From NCBI GenBank assembly GCA_020845495.1, contig JADLFM010000035.1, forward strand, positions 1-64,000: a stretch of 64,000 nucleotides of DNA, read 5' to 3'. Below the pieces are notes generated by a model. The model ran no database searches. It saw only the letters and a list, made by a program, of their open reading frames with translations, and had not been told where the DNA came from. Shown piece after piece: positions 8,514 through 15,660 of the stretch; within the stretch, counting starts at the first letter, position 1; every line of letters starts with the position of its first letter. A program made the translations under genes and the position numbers. Origin of the DNA: Chloroflexota bacterium. GTDB taxonomy: Bacteria > Chloroflexota > UBA6077 > JACCZL01.

Positions 8514-9656
8514 CTACAGAGCGTTCTCCGTTTTTGTTTCCTGGCCCAGGACCGACTCCACGAACTTGTCGTCGTGAGGGAAGAGCTTCAAGCCCCAGCC
8601 ACGGATGCGGTCCTTTCCTCCGTCGTAGAGCTTCATGCGGGCAACGTCCCAGCGAAGTGGCTCCATGTGTGGGGCGATGAGTTTATCGACGACCGCCTTG
8701 AGCAAGACATCGGCGAGTTGAAGACCTGCGACATTGTCTTCCTTGACTTGGAAGGTGATGTGTGGCCCCAATTGGTAACGGAACCAGGTCGCAGCCTGGA
8801 ACAAAGTCCCCTCCAGTTGAAGGCGCTGATACTCGAGTTGGAGCTTGGCATCCTCCATGCGGTTTCTGGACTCGGCGATAACGTGCGCGTGGGCATCATC
8901 CTTATTGAGCAGAAAGTAGACGACACGCTCAAGGAGAAAGGTCAGGCACAGCCCGTAGTGATGATCGGGGAGGAAGGGGTCGACGGGACGATCGAGATAT
9001 CGGGCCTGGAACTCGCTCTTCCGGATCGCCATGACCATCAGCGTGACGTCAACCTCACGGATGAGCGCGTGAAGGGCTGCGAGCGCTTCCTCGGGATCGC
9101 CGTGCCGCACATAGAAGCGGATGTTCTTACGGCGTAGGTGGCGTGCGTGCATCGTGGCATGCTCGCGCCCGACCCATTGAACCTTCCAGGCATTCCAGTG
9201 CCGCTCCAGGTCGGCATAAGCGCTTTCGTGGACGAGCAAGCCGCCGACGGCAAAAAAGGGCTCATCCGGCGTCAGGCTAAGGCGCGATCCGCCGGATTCA
9301 TCGATGAAGAGTCGGTAGCGGTGGCGCGGCCCATCCTGTCGCCACTGCTTCTGGGCTGTGGGTCGTCGCCGCGACGCGATGCGACCACGGCCCTGATGCG
9401 TTGCTTTCTCCAGTTCAGTTTGGAGCGTTTGGAGGACAGAGCGGAGGGGCGTCGCATCGACACCGGCGAGCTCAACTGCGCGAATCGCCGGAGCGAGTAG
9501 GTGCACAGCAGCATCGTGTCGCTGAAGTCGACGCACGGCCTCGCGGGCACGCGCCTGTTGCTCCAAAAAGCGACGCCGCTCGTCAGGATCATCTGGCAGC
9601 AAGGGCTTCAACACATCACAATTGTGCGACGCAACACGACAGCCAATCCAAGGCAC
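8514..9656 (-). CDS. DUF3800-domain protein (RNase H-like fold)
   Basis: The C-terminal two thirds match DUF3800: the IDESG motif at residues 118-122 (RYRLFIDESGG), a central FAVGGLLV strand, and the late acidic motif GLQLADVLLKAVVD. These carry the carboxylates expected of an RNase H-like metal site. The first 110 residues are helical and basic (ERRRFLEQQARAREAVRRLQ), possibly a nucleic-acid-binding extension. DUF3800 proteins are often found in mobile or defence-associated regions, but their biochemical role is not established. Start codon choice is uncertain: GTG 9656 gives 380 residues and a later GTG at 9614 is possible; neither has a strong Shine-Dalgarno sequence. Base composition looks less GC-biased than its neighbours, consistent with transfer. 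Confidence 0.75.
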   Translation of the reverse strand: MPWIGCRVASHNCDVLKPLLPDDPDERRRFLEQQARAREAVRRLQRHDAAVHLLAPAIRAVELAGVDATPLRSVLQTLQTELEKATHQGRGRIASRRRPTAQKQWRQDGPRHRYRLFIDESGGSRLSLTPDEPFFAVGGLLVHESAYADLERHWNAWKVQWVGREHATMHARHLRRKNIRFYVRHGDPEEALAALHALIREVDVTLMVMAIRKSEFQARYLDRPVDPFLPDHHYGLCLTFLLERVVYFLLNKDDAHAHVIAESRNRMEDAKLQLEYQRLQLEGTLFQAATWFRYQLGPHITFQVKEDNVAGLQLADVLLKAVVDKLIAPHMEPLRWDVARMKLYDGGKDRIRGWGLKLFPHDDKFVESVLGQETKTENAL

Positions 9657-9830
9657 AGTGATTCGAGTACATCACAATCTGCACGCGAACGGGAAGGGTC
9701 GATGACTGGTGGGCAATAGAAGTCCGGCGTGAAGGGCCTCAGGTCAACGCCGTCGTGCTCGCTCACCAGTCGACCTGTGCACGACGATGCTCGCAGGTCA
9801 GGCAGTGACGATGGTCGAGCGGGGTGGCCC

Positions 9831-10094
9831 TTACGGCGTGGGTGGGCCGCCCTGTGCGTCGCCGAGGGTGATCGCTCGAACCAGCCGATCCGCCTCTTCG
9901 ACAAATGCCTCTGGGGCGAGCCCACCGGCCTCAGCGGCCCAGCCGCCCGCCGCTAGCCGCCGCTGGCGTAGTTGCTCCGCCAACCGCAGAACCACCGGGT
10001 TCGAGGGGGTCGTGTGAGCCGCTGGCCCTGGCACGCCGGAGACCGCTCGCGTGCCGCGCAGCCAGTCGGGGAGTCGACCGAACATCTGGAGCAT
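9831..10094 (-). CDS. Small hypothetical protein behind a near-consensus promoter
   Basis: I do not recognise this 87-residue protein. It begins MLQMFGRLPDWLRGTRA, has a central Pro/Ala/Thr-rich patch and an amphipathic helical C-terminal half (VVLRLAEQLRQRRLAAGGWA, then EAFVEEADRLVRAI). ATG 10094 is chosen because GAGG lies six bases upstream; a TTG at 10130 would add 12 residues. The main argument that it is real is the strong minus-strand promoter at 10147-10175, with an operator-like repeat set over it. It is upstream of, and on the same strand as, the DUF3800 gene, 174 bases away, so the two may be co-transcribed. Confidence 0.45.
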   Translation of the reverse strand: MLQMFGRLPDWLRGTRAVSGVPGPAAHTTPSNPVVLRLAEQLRQRRLAAGGWAAEAGGLAPEAFVEEADRLVRAITLGDAQGGPPTP

Positions 10095-10146
10095 CAGGTG
10101 CCTCGCCGGGACAGAAGTCGGCACGGCCAACCCGCCGCGCAGCGCC

Positions 10147-10175
10147 AGTATAGCGGAATGTACCTATGATGTCTA
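10147..10175 (-). promoter_or_regulatory. Sigma-70-type promoter for the small gene at 9831
   Basis: On the minus strand TAGACA (10170-10175) and TATACT (10147-10152) are separated by exactly 17 bases; each matches the sigma-70 consensus at 5 of 6 positions. The predicted transcription start falls around 10140, giving a short leader before the start codon. The stretch is markedly A+T-rich compared with its surroundings. Confidence 0.65.
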
Positions 10176-10190
10176 TAGGTATTAGCCTAT
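10162..10190. promoter_or_regulatory. Operator-like CCTAT/ATAGG half-site cluster
   Basis: A perfect inverted repeat, TACCTAT-N7-ATAGGTA, spans 10161-10181 and overlaps the -35 box. A third half-site (CCTAT, 10186-10190) follows at about one helical turn. The half-site centres are 11-12 bp apart, as for a repressor binding one face of the helix. Confidence 0.5.
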
Positions 10191-10638
10191 ATCTCAGGGC
10201 ACACTCGTCGTGAGGCCGGGGGCGTCCGTACGAAGCCGCTCACGGTTGAGGAGCGCGGCATCCCGTGGTTCTCGCCCTGTCCGAGGCTCTTCCACACTCG
10301 CCGCGCCGGCGCCCACGCCCGAGTCACCCGGCCTGAGCTACTCATCGCCAGGCGCACGGGCGCGGTGTGCCGGCCGAGTGATACCCATCCGATTCCGGCC
10401 GTGCGATACCGGCTGAGGGTGTCACTCGTTCCAGCGAATATCGGTCATCCCCAGTGGTGGCCGAGCGTCCGGGCCGTCGTCGAGCGGGCCTCGAACTTCG
10501 ACGCACGCCGTCAAACCGACTGGAATGTCATGACGGGTAAGACGGGGTACGGTGGAGGGTCGACGACGTCTGCCGGACTGTCCTCGTGCGCGGCTGCGCG
10601 CACAGAGGCGCGAAATCCAGCGGTTGGAGGTGTGATGC
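10191..10638. other. Intergenic region with a 12-bp imperfect inverted repeat
   Basis: No gene is evident. CGAGTGATACCC (10375-10386) can pair with GGGTGTCACTCG (10417-10428) with one wobble, enclosing a CCGG/CCGG inner stem. It could be a structured leader or a terminator upstream of the secreted protein at 10639. The region also holds that gene's promoter, which I cannot define. Confidence 0.35.
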
Positions 10639-11349
10639 ATGCGGCGTAGGGAGCGATGGAGGTGGGCTGGCCTGCTGGCGGTGCTCGGGTTGGTGTTCAC
10701 GCTCGGGCGAGGCTCTGCCCAGGGCATGCTACCCAACGGCGTCTTCGTTAGCGACAGCGCAGGTAACGTCTGGCTGGTGCTCAACGGCGCCCGCTCGCAC
10801 GTCCCGTTCTACCCGACCACAGACGATACCATTGCCGCCGTGCCGGAGAGCGGTCAGTGGGTGGTGCCGGGCGCCGACGGCGCGTTAACCCTGGGCGAGC
10901 AGCCGGAGTGGGTCGGAATGGCCCTTGCGCCCCCGGCACCCGCACCTGCATCTACGCCCACGCCGACACCCGCACCCGACGACCTGGCCCCGACCGTCAC
11001 CCTCCAGGTGGACGACGATCGTATCGAGACCGGCCAGCACATCGCGGTGACGGTCATCGGCAACGACGATAAGGGCCTCGAGTGGATCGAGTGGGAGGGA
11101 ACGATCGTCGAGGGCGGCGACAACGACAACCGCTCGACCGGCGATCCCGCGCTCGACGACCGCCACCGGCACGACTGCGACGATGAGAAGCAGTGCGCGT
11201 TCGTCTGGCAGGTCACGCCCACTAAGGCCGGCTCCTACACCCTGCGGGCGCGTGGACGGGACAACAACGGCCAGCGCAGCGAGTGGACGACCCTCGACCT
11301 ACGCATCCGGCAGGGTTCAACAACTCCCACACCGACAAAGACTCCCTGA
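10639..11349 (+). CDS. Secreted hypothetical protein with an Ig-like C-terminal domain
   Basis: The 236-residue protein has a clear signal peptide (MRRRERWRWAGLLAVLGLVF, cleavage near GSA-QG). A short conserved-looking segment follows (GVFVSDSAGNVWLVLNGA), then a Pro/Thr/Ala linker (TPTPTPAP, about residues 100-115), and a domain of about 110 residues resembling bacterial Ig-like or PKD-type modules (TVTLQVDDDRIETGQHIAVTV ends in AGSYTLRARGRDNNG). The tail repeats TPTPTKTP. The start at 10639 has GGAGG eight bases upstream. Thr/Pro linkers of this kind are common in surface proteins of Chloroflexota. The function is unknown. Confidence 0.75.
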   Translation: MRRRERWRWAGLLAVLGLVFTLGRGSAQGMLPNGVFVSDSAGNVWLVLNGARSHVPFYPTTDDTIAAVPESGQWVVPGADGALTLGEQPEWVGMALAPPAPAPASTPTPTPAPDDLAPTVTLQVDDDRIETGQHIAVTVIGNDDKGLEWIEWEGTIVEGGDNDNRSTGDPALDDRHRHDCDDEKQCAFVWQVTPTKAGSYTLRARGRDNNGQRSEWTTLDLRIRQGSTTPTPTKTP

Positions 11350-11380
11350 GGACCACCCAGTCATAGCAGCCGATTGAGTG

Positions 11381-11418
11381 GCCGCGCCCTCGCTCCTTCA
11401 CGATAAGCGAGGCGCGGC
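11381..11418. terminator. Stem-loop terminator between convergent genes
   Basis: GCCGCGCCCTCGCT (11381-11394) pairs with AGCGAGGCGCGGC (11406-11418), a 13-bp stem with one bulged C and an 11-base loop. It lies between the secreted-protein gene (+) and the molybdenum hydroxylase gene (-). Confidence 0.6.
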
Positions 11419-11547
11419 TGCACCGTTCTCAGCGCCCGACGAATGGAGTTGCATGCGACAGGTACGTGCCTCAGAGTCCAGCTCGCTACCTCGCGCTACC
11501 TCGCGCTACCTGCCGTGTGGCCGGGGCGACGGACGACGCTCGCTCCG

Positions 11548-13866
11548 TCAACTCTCAGACCGTACCTGCTCCATCAGGCGCCAGACGGCGCTCGCGGTCA
11601 GCGGCGTCCGCGTTACCCGCACGCCGAGCGGCTCCAGTGCGTCCTCAACCGCCGCCGCGAGGACAGCGGGCGGCGCCAGCGTCCCGCCCTCGCCAAGCCC
11701 CTTCACTCCGAGTGGGTTCAGCGGTGATGGCGTCTCCAGGTGGTCCTGCCGCACGTCCGGAATATCGGTCGCACGGGGGATGGCGTAGTCCTGGAACGTG
11801 TCCAGGATCTGGGCCTGCTCGTCGTATACGATCTCCTCGTAGAGCGCGCCCCCGATCCCCTGGGCGATCCCGCCCTGAATCTGGCCGTCCACGATGGTCG
11901 GATTGATGCGCGGCCCGGCGTCGTTGACGGAGACGTAGTCGAGGATCGTCACCCGGCCCGTCTCGCCGTCCACTTCCACCACGGCGATCTGCGTCCCGCT
12001 CGAGAAGGTGGGCAACGGCGCTCGGAAGTAGTGGCGGGCGGCGAGGTCCGGCTCCATGCCCTCCGGCAGCGGCTTCTCCGGGTTCGCCGCTTCCGCGAGC
12101 TCGCCGAGGGTGAGACGGCGTTCGGATAACCCCTGTACCTGCACCGCGCCGTCTACGACCTCCAGGTCGGACTCGGCAGCTTCGAGCAGGTGGGCGGCGA
12201 GCCGAAGCGCCTTGGCTCGGATCTGCGCGGTTGCCACGGCCACCGCGCTTCCGGCCACGACGGCGTTCCGACTCGCATACGTGCCGACCCCATACGGGAT
12301 GCGGTCGGTGTCGCCATGGGCGAACGAGACGTGGTCCGGGGTCGTCTGGAGCGCGTCGGCGACGATCTGAGCGAGCGCCGTGTTGGTGCCCTGGCCGTGC
12401 GGCAGCGCGCCGGTTACCACCACAACGTCACCGCTCGGATCGACGCGCACCTCGGCGCTCTCGTACGGCCCGAGCCCGCCGAGCAGCACGTAGCTCGCCA
12501 CCCCGATCCCGACGTACCGGCCCTCCGCGCGGGCGACGACCTGTCTCTCACGCCAGCCTCGATAGTCGAACAGTTCGAGCGCCCGATCCAGACCGGCCTC
12601 ATACGCGCCGCTGTCGTAGATGACGGGGAGCTGGGCCGTCCCGAGGCCAGTCTGCCAGGGGAACTCGTCCGGACGGATGAAGTTCCGTCGCCGGATCTCA
12701 GCCGGATCGAGCAGCAGTGTGCGGGCGGCCGTGTCCATCGCCCGTTCGAGCGCGAAGACCGCCTCCGGCCCGCCGGCCCCTCGATACGCACCGGCCGGCG
12801 CTTTATTGGTGAGGGCACAACGGACCGAGGCCTGATAGTTTCTGATGCGATACGGTCCCAGGAAGGAGCCGGCCGTAATCGAGGGGCAGAGCACCCCCAG
12901 GCCGCGCGTATAGGCGCCGAGGTCGGCAGTAATGACGACCCGCAGCCCGAGCACCATGCCCCGTTCATCCAGTGCAAGTTCGACGTCATGGTCCTGCTCG
13001 CGGGAATGAGCGGTGCCGGTAAAGTGTTCGCGGCGCGTCTCGATCCAGCGGACCGGCCGCCCGGCTCGCTCCGCCACGAGCGGCAGCACGATCTCCTCGG
13101 GGTAGATATCCTGCTTGACTCCGAAGCCTCCGCCGAGGTCCGGCGCGATCACCCGGATCCGGTGCTCGGGCACGCCGAGCGCCTCGGCCAGCGCCGTGCG
13201 GACGGTGTGCGGCCACTGGGTGCTGCTCCAGATCAGATACCGTCCGGAGATCGGTTCCACGCTCGCCAGGACTCCGCGCGTCTCGATCGGCATGCCAGTG
13301 TAGCGCTGGACCGAGAAGCGCCCCCGCACGACGTGGGCGGCCTCGGCGAAGGCACGGTCCGGCTCCCCGACGCTGACGTCCCAGACGCCGGCCAGGTTCT
13401 CGCCCAACTCGGGGTGCAGAATGGGCGCGCCCGGCGCGAGCGCCGCCTCGGCATTGGGAACGACGTCCAGCGGCTCGAGGTCTAGCTCGGCCGAAATGGC
13501 GGCGGCGCCGTCCTCGGCGGCGTAGCGGTCGGTCGCGACGACGACGGCAATCGGCTCCCCGACGAAGCGGACACACTCGCGGGCGAGCGGCGGCTGGCTA
13601 CACGGGCGGTAGGCCGGGTGCGGGATGACCGTTGGGGTGGCCGGCAGGTCGAAGTCGGCGGCGGTGAAGACAGCAACGACGCCTGCCACCATCCCGGCCG
13701 CCGTCGGGACGTTCCGGATCGTGGCGTGGGCATATGGGCTCCGCACGAACGCCGCGTGGAGCATGCTTGGCTGCTGGAGGTCCTCCAGGTAGCTGCCCTG
13801 GCCGGCGAGCAGTCGTGGGTCCTCGAATCGCCGAATCCGCTGGCCAAAGAAGCGCTGCGCTGCCAC
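11548..13866 (-). CDS. Xanthine dehydrogenase-family molybdopterin-binding subunit
   Basis: This 772-residue protein is of the size and layout of the large (molybdenum) subunit of the xanthine dehydrogenase / aerobic CO dehydrogenase family. The N terminus FFGQRIRRFEDPRLLAGQGS is typical; the cofactor-contact loop APAGAYRGAGGPEA differs from the AYRCSF loop of true CO dehydrogenases. The catalytic Glu is probably in GVKGLGEGGT near the C terminus. I choose GTG 13866, which has GGGAGG nine bases upstream; the open frame continues to 14136 through tandem and 60-bp direct repeats that are clearly not coding. The usual partners, a [2Fe-2S] small subunit and an FAD medium subunit, are absent within the window, so it must pair with subunits encoded elsewhere or act in an unusual arrangement. 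Confidence 0.88.
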   Translation of the reverse strand: MAAQRFFGQRIRRFEDPRLLAGQGSYLEDLQQPSMLHAAFVRSPYAHATIRNVPTAAGMVAGVVAVFTAADFDLPATPTVIPHPAYRPCSQPPLARECVRFVGEPIAVVVATDRYAAEDGAAAISAELDLEPLDVVPNAEAALAPGAPILHPELGENLAGVWDVSVGEPDRAFAEAAHVVRGRFSVQRYTGMPIETRGVLASVEPISGRYLIWSSTQWPHTVRTALAEALGVPEHRIRVIAPDLGGGFGVKQDIYPEEIVLPLVAERAGRPVRWIETRREHFTGTAHSREQDHDVELALDERGMVLGLRVVITADLGAYTRGLGVLCPSITAGSFLGPYRIRNYQASVRCALTNKAPAGAYRGAGGPEAVFALERAMDTAARTLLLDPAEIRRRNFIRPDEFPWQTGLGTAQLPVIYDSGAYEAGLDRALELFDYRGWRERQVVARAEGRYVGIGVASYVLLGGLGPYESAEVRVDPSGDVVVVTGALPHGQGTNTALAQIVADALQTTPDHVSFAHGDTDRIPYGVGTYASRNAVVAGSAVAVATAQIRAKALRLAAHLLEAAESDLEVVDGAVQVQGLSERRLTLGELAEAANPEKPLPEGMEPDLAARHYFRAPLPTFSSGTQIAVVEVDGETGRVTILDYVSVNDAGPRINPTIVDGQIQGGIAQGIGGALYEEIVYDEQAQILDTFQDYAIPRATDIPDVRQDHLETPSPLNPLGVKGLGEGGTLAPPAVLAAAVEDALEPLGVRVTRTPLTASAVWRLMEQVRSES

Positions 13867-13919
13867 CCGCCAATCCTCCCAGTGAGTCCCGCCCGCAGAG
13901 TACCACCTGTCGAGCGAGC

Positions 13920-13967
13920 CGACGACGCGGTATGCCGACGACGCGGTGTGCCGACGACGCGGTGTGC
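13920..13967. repeat. 16-bp tandem repeat, three copies
   Basis: The unit CGACGACGCGGTGTGC occurs at 13920-13935 (one mismatch), 13936-13951 and 13952-13967, in the leader of the molybdenum hydroxylase gene. Confidence 0.8.
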
Positions 13968-14034
13968 TGGATACGAGAAGTCGGCGCCGCCAGCGCCGAC
14001 CCGAGCAACTGTACCAGGAAGGGCCCAGCACGAA

Positions 14035-14128
14035 GCCCAGCAAGACGCACACCCGGAGCGCAAACGCCGGGCAGACCAGCCGTGGGCGAGGAATATCCAG
14101 CAAAACGCGCACGCGGAGCGCAAACGCC
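14035..14128. repeat. Pair of direct repeats with a 60-bp period
   Basis: CCAGCAAGACGCACACC plus GGAGCGCAAACGCC near 14037-14068 recurs with few changes at 14097-14128, offset by exactly 60 bases. It sits upstream of the molybdenum hydroxylase gene and reads as non-coding. Confidence 0.65.
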
Positions 14129-14201
14129 TCGGTCACGATGGATGGCGGCAGTGGGTGGACCGCTGACGGGAATAGATTTGGCCCGCCGCTGTTACAGCTA
14201 T

Positions 14202-14219
14202 TAGTTCAGTCATGAACTA
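14202..14219. promoter_or_regulatory. Palindromic operator upstream of the LLM oxidoreductase
   Basis: TAGTTCA-GTCA-TGAACTA is a perfect 7+7 inverted repeat, flanked by a direct repeat of CTATTA, in an A+T-rich patch 111 bases before the GTG of the flavin oxidoreductase and between two divergent genes. Its form suits a dimeric MarR/HxlR-type repressor, but no such regulator gene is adjacent. Confidence 0.5.
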
Positions 14220-14329
14220 TTACCGACAGCCTCTCGGCCCCTCGACTTCGAAGCGACGCGCCAGATGTTGCCTCGCTTCGGCGGCCGCGCGGCCGCTCCC
14301 GAACGATACGTACGAAAGGTGATTTCACA

Positions 14330-15397
14330 GTGGCATCCCAGCTTCAGCTCGGTCTAGATACCTTTGGCGACGTGACCCACGACGCGGAGGGTCGGCTTCT
14401 ACCCCAGGCCCAGGTTATCCGAAACGTCGTCGCGGAGGCGGTTCTCGCCGACCAGCTCGGCCTGGACTTCTTCGGCGTCGGCGAGCACCATCGCGACGAC
14501 TTCGCCATCTCGGCGCCGGACGTGGTCCTCGCGGCCATCGCCGGGCAGACGACGCGCATCCGGCTCGGCTCGGCCGTGACCGTGCTCAGCTCCGACGATC
14601 CGGTCCGGGTCTTCGAACGCTTCTCCACGCTGGACGCCGTTTCCGGCGGTCGAGCGGAGGTGATCGTCGGGCGCGGCTCGTTCACCGAGTCGTTCCCGCT
14701 TTTCGGCTTCCCGCTCGACAAGTACGAGCGGCTCTTCGAGGAAAAGCTGGACTTGTTCGCCGAGTTGCTGAAGCACCAGCCCGTCACCTGGTCCGGGGAG
14801 ACTCGTGCCGCACTGACCGACCAGCGCGTGTACCCGCCCACGGAGTCCGGCTCGCTCACGACCTGGGTCGCGGTCGGCGGCAGTCCCGAGTCGGTCGTAC
14901 GGGCGGCGCGCTACGGCCTGCCATTGATGCTAGCGATCATCGGCGGCGCACCGGCCCAGTTCAAACCACTGGTGGACCTCTACCATGAGGCGCTGCGCCA
15001 TTTCGGGCAGCCCGACCGGCCGGTCGGCGTCCACTCGCCCGGCTACGTGGCCGCCACCGACCAGCAGGCGCTCGACGAGGCGTGGCCGCACTACGAGCGG
15101 ATGATGAATCGCATCGGCCGCGATCGCGGCTGGCGCCCCCTCACCCGCAAGCAGTACGAGCACACGGCCGGACCTGATGGCGCGCTGCTGGTTGGCTCAC
15201 CGGAGACCGTCGCCGCAAAGATCGTGAAGTTGGCCAGGAACCTGGGGCTGTCCCGCTTCGACTTGAAGTACAGCCTCGGCACGCTGCCCCACGAGCGGCT
15301 GATGGACGGTATCCGGCTCTACGCCACCGAGGTTGCGCCGCTGGTTCGAGCGCAGCTCAGCACCTCGGAGCCCCTCGCGGCTGTCGGCCAACGCTAG
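14330..15397 (+). CDS. LLM-class flavin-dependent oxidoreductase
   Basis: The 355-residue protein has the bacterial luciferase-like TIM-barrel signatures: LGLDTFGDV at the N terminus, LGLDFFGVGEHH (a typical second-strand motif), RIRLGSAVTVLSSDDP, and DAVSGGRAEVIVGRGSF. Such enzymes use reduced FMN or F420 to oxidise small organic molecules. The GTG start is supported by AAAGGTG about nine bases upstream. A palindromic operator lies upstream at 14202-14219 and a 10-bp stem terminator downstream at 15420-15446, so it is a single-gene unit, probably inducible. The substrate is unknown. Confidence 0.88.
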   Translation: MASQLQLGLDTFGDVTHDAEGRLLPQAQVIRNVVAEAVLADQLGLDFFGVGEHHRDDFAISAPDVVLAAIAGQTTRIRLGSAVTVLSSDDPVRVFERFSTLDAVSGGRAEVIVGRGSFTESFPLFGFPLDKYERLFEEKLDLFAELLKHQPVTWSGETRAALTDQRVYPPTESGSLTTWVAVGGSPESVVRAARYGLPLMLAIIGGAPAQFKPLVDLYHEALRHFGQPDRPVGVHSPGYVAATDQQALDEAWPHYERMMNRIGRDRGWRPLTRKQYEHTAGPDGALLVGSPETVAAKIVKLARNLGLSRFDLKYSLGTLPHERLMDGIRLYATEVAPLVRAQLSTSEPLAAVGQR

Positions 15398-15419
15398 GGT
15401 GTGGTTGGTGGCGGATGGG

Positions 15420-15446
15420 AACCAGGCCCGAACGGGGGGCCTGGTT
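15420..15446. terminator. Stem-loop terminator after the LLM oxidoreductase
   Basis: AACCAGGCCC (15420-15429) pairs perfectly with GGGCCTGGTT (15437-15446) around a 7-base loop, between convergent genes. It is likely bidirectional. Confidence 0.6.
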
Positions 15447-15593
15447 ACGTCCCGTCTCGATTCCAGGTTTAGCTGGCAGTCATCTCGAAGTGGGCACGGG
15501 CCGCCGCCACGCCTTCGGCCAACCGGAGCGCATCGCAGGTGAGTCCCCGACGTGTGGGCGGAGGTCGACGAGACCGCGCTCCCACGCACGGGG

Positions 15594-15632
15594 AACGTGC
15601 CCCCTACAACGTGCCCCCTACAACGTGCCCCC
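15594..15632. repeat. 14-bp tandem repeat, nearly three copies
   Basis: The unit AACGTGCCCCCTAC occurs at 15594-15607 and 15608-15621, then partially at 15622-15632, just beyond the 3' end of the GH3 gene. Confidence 0.8.
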
Positions 15633-15660
15633 AGACGGCGTGCTCCATACTTCGAGTACG

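Noticed and set aside
10191..10638. Small genes in the gap before the secreted protein
   Set aside because: The frames have no ribosome binding site and only Arg/Ser/Pro-rich, non-conserved-looking sequence.
13867..14136. N-terminal extension of the molybdenum hydroxylase
   Set aside because: The extension translates tandem and 60-bp repeats (repeated FALRV-like and HTASSA-like strings) and precedes a good GGGAGG-GTG start at the family's normal N terminus.
15594..15632. CRISPR-like array
   Set aside because: The repeats here and in the other short arrays are directly adjacent, too short and without unique spacers.
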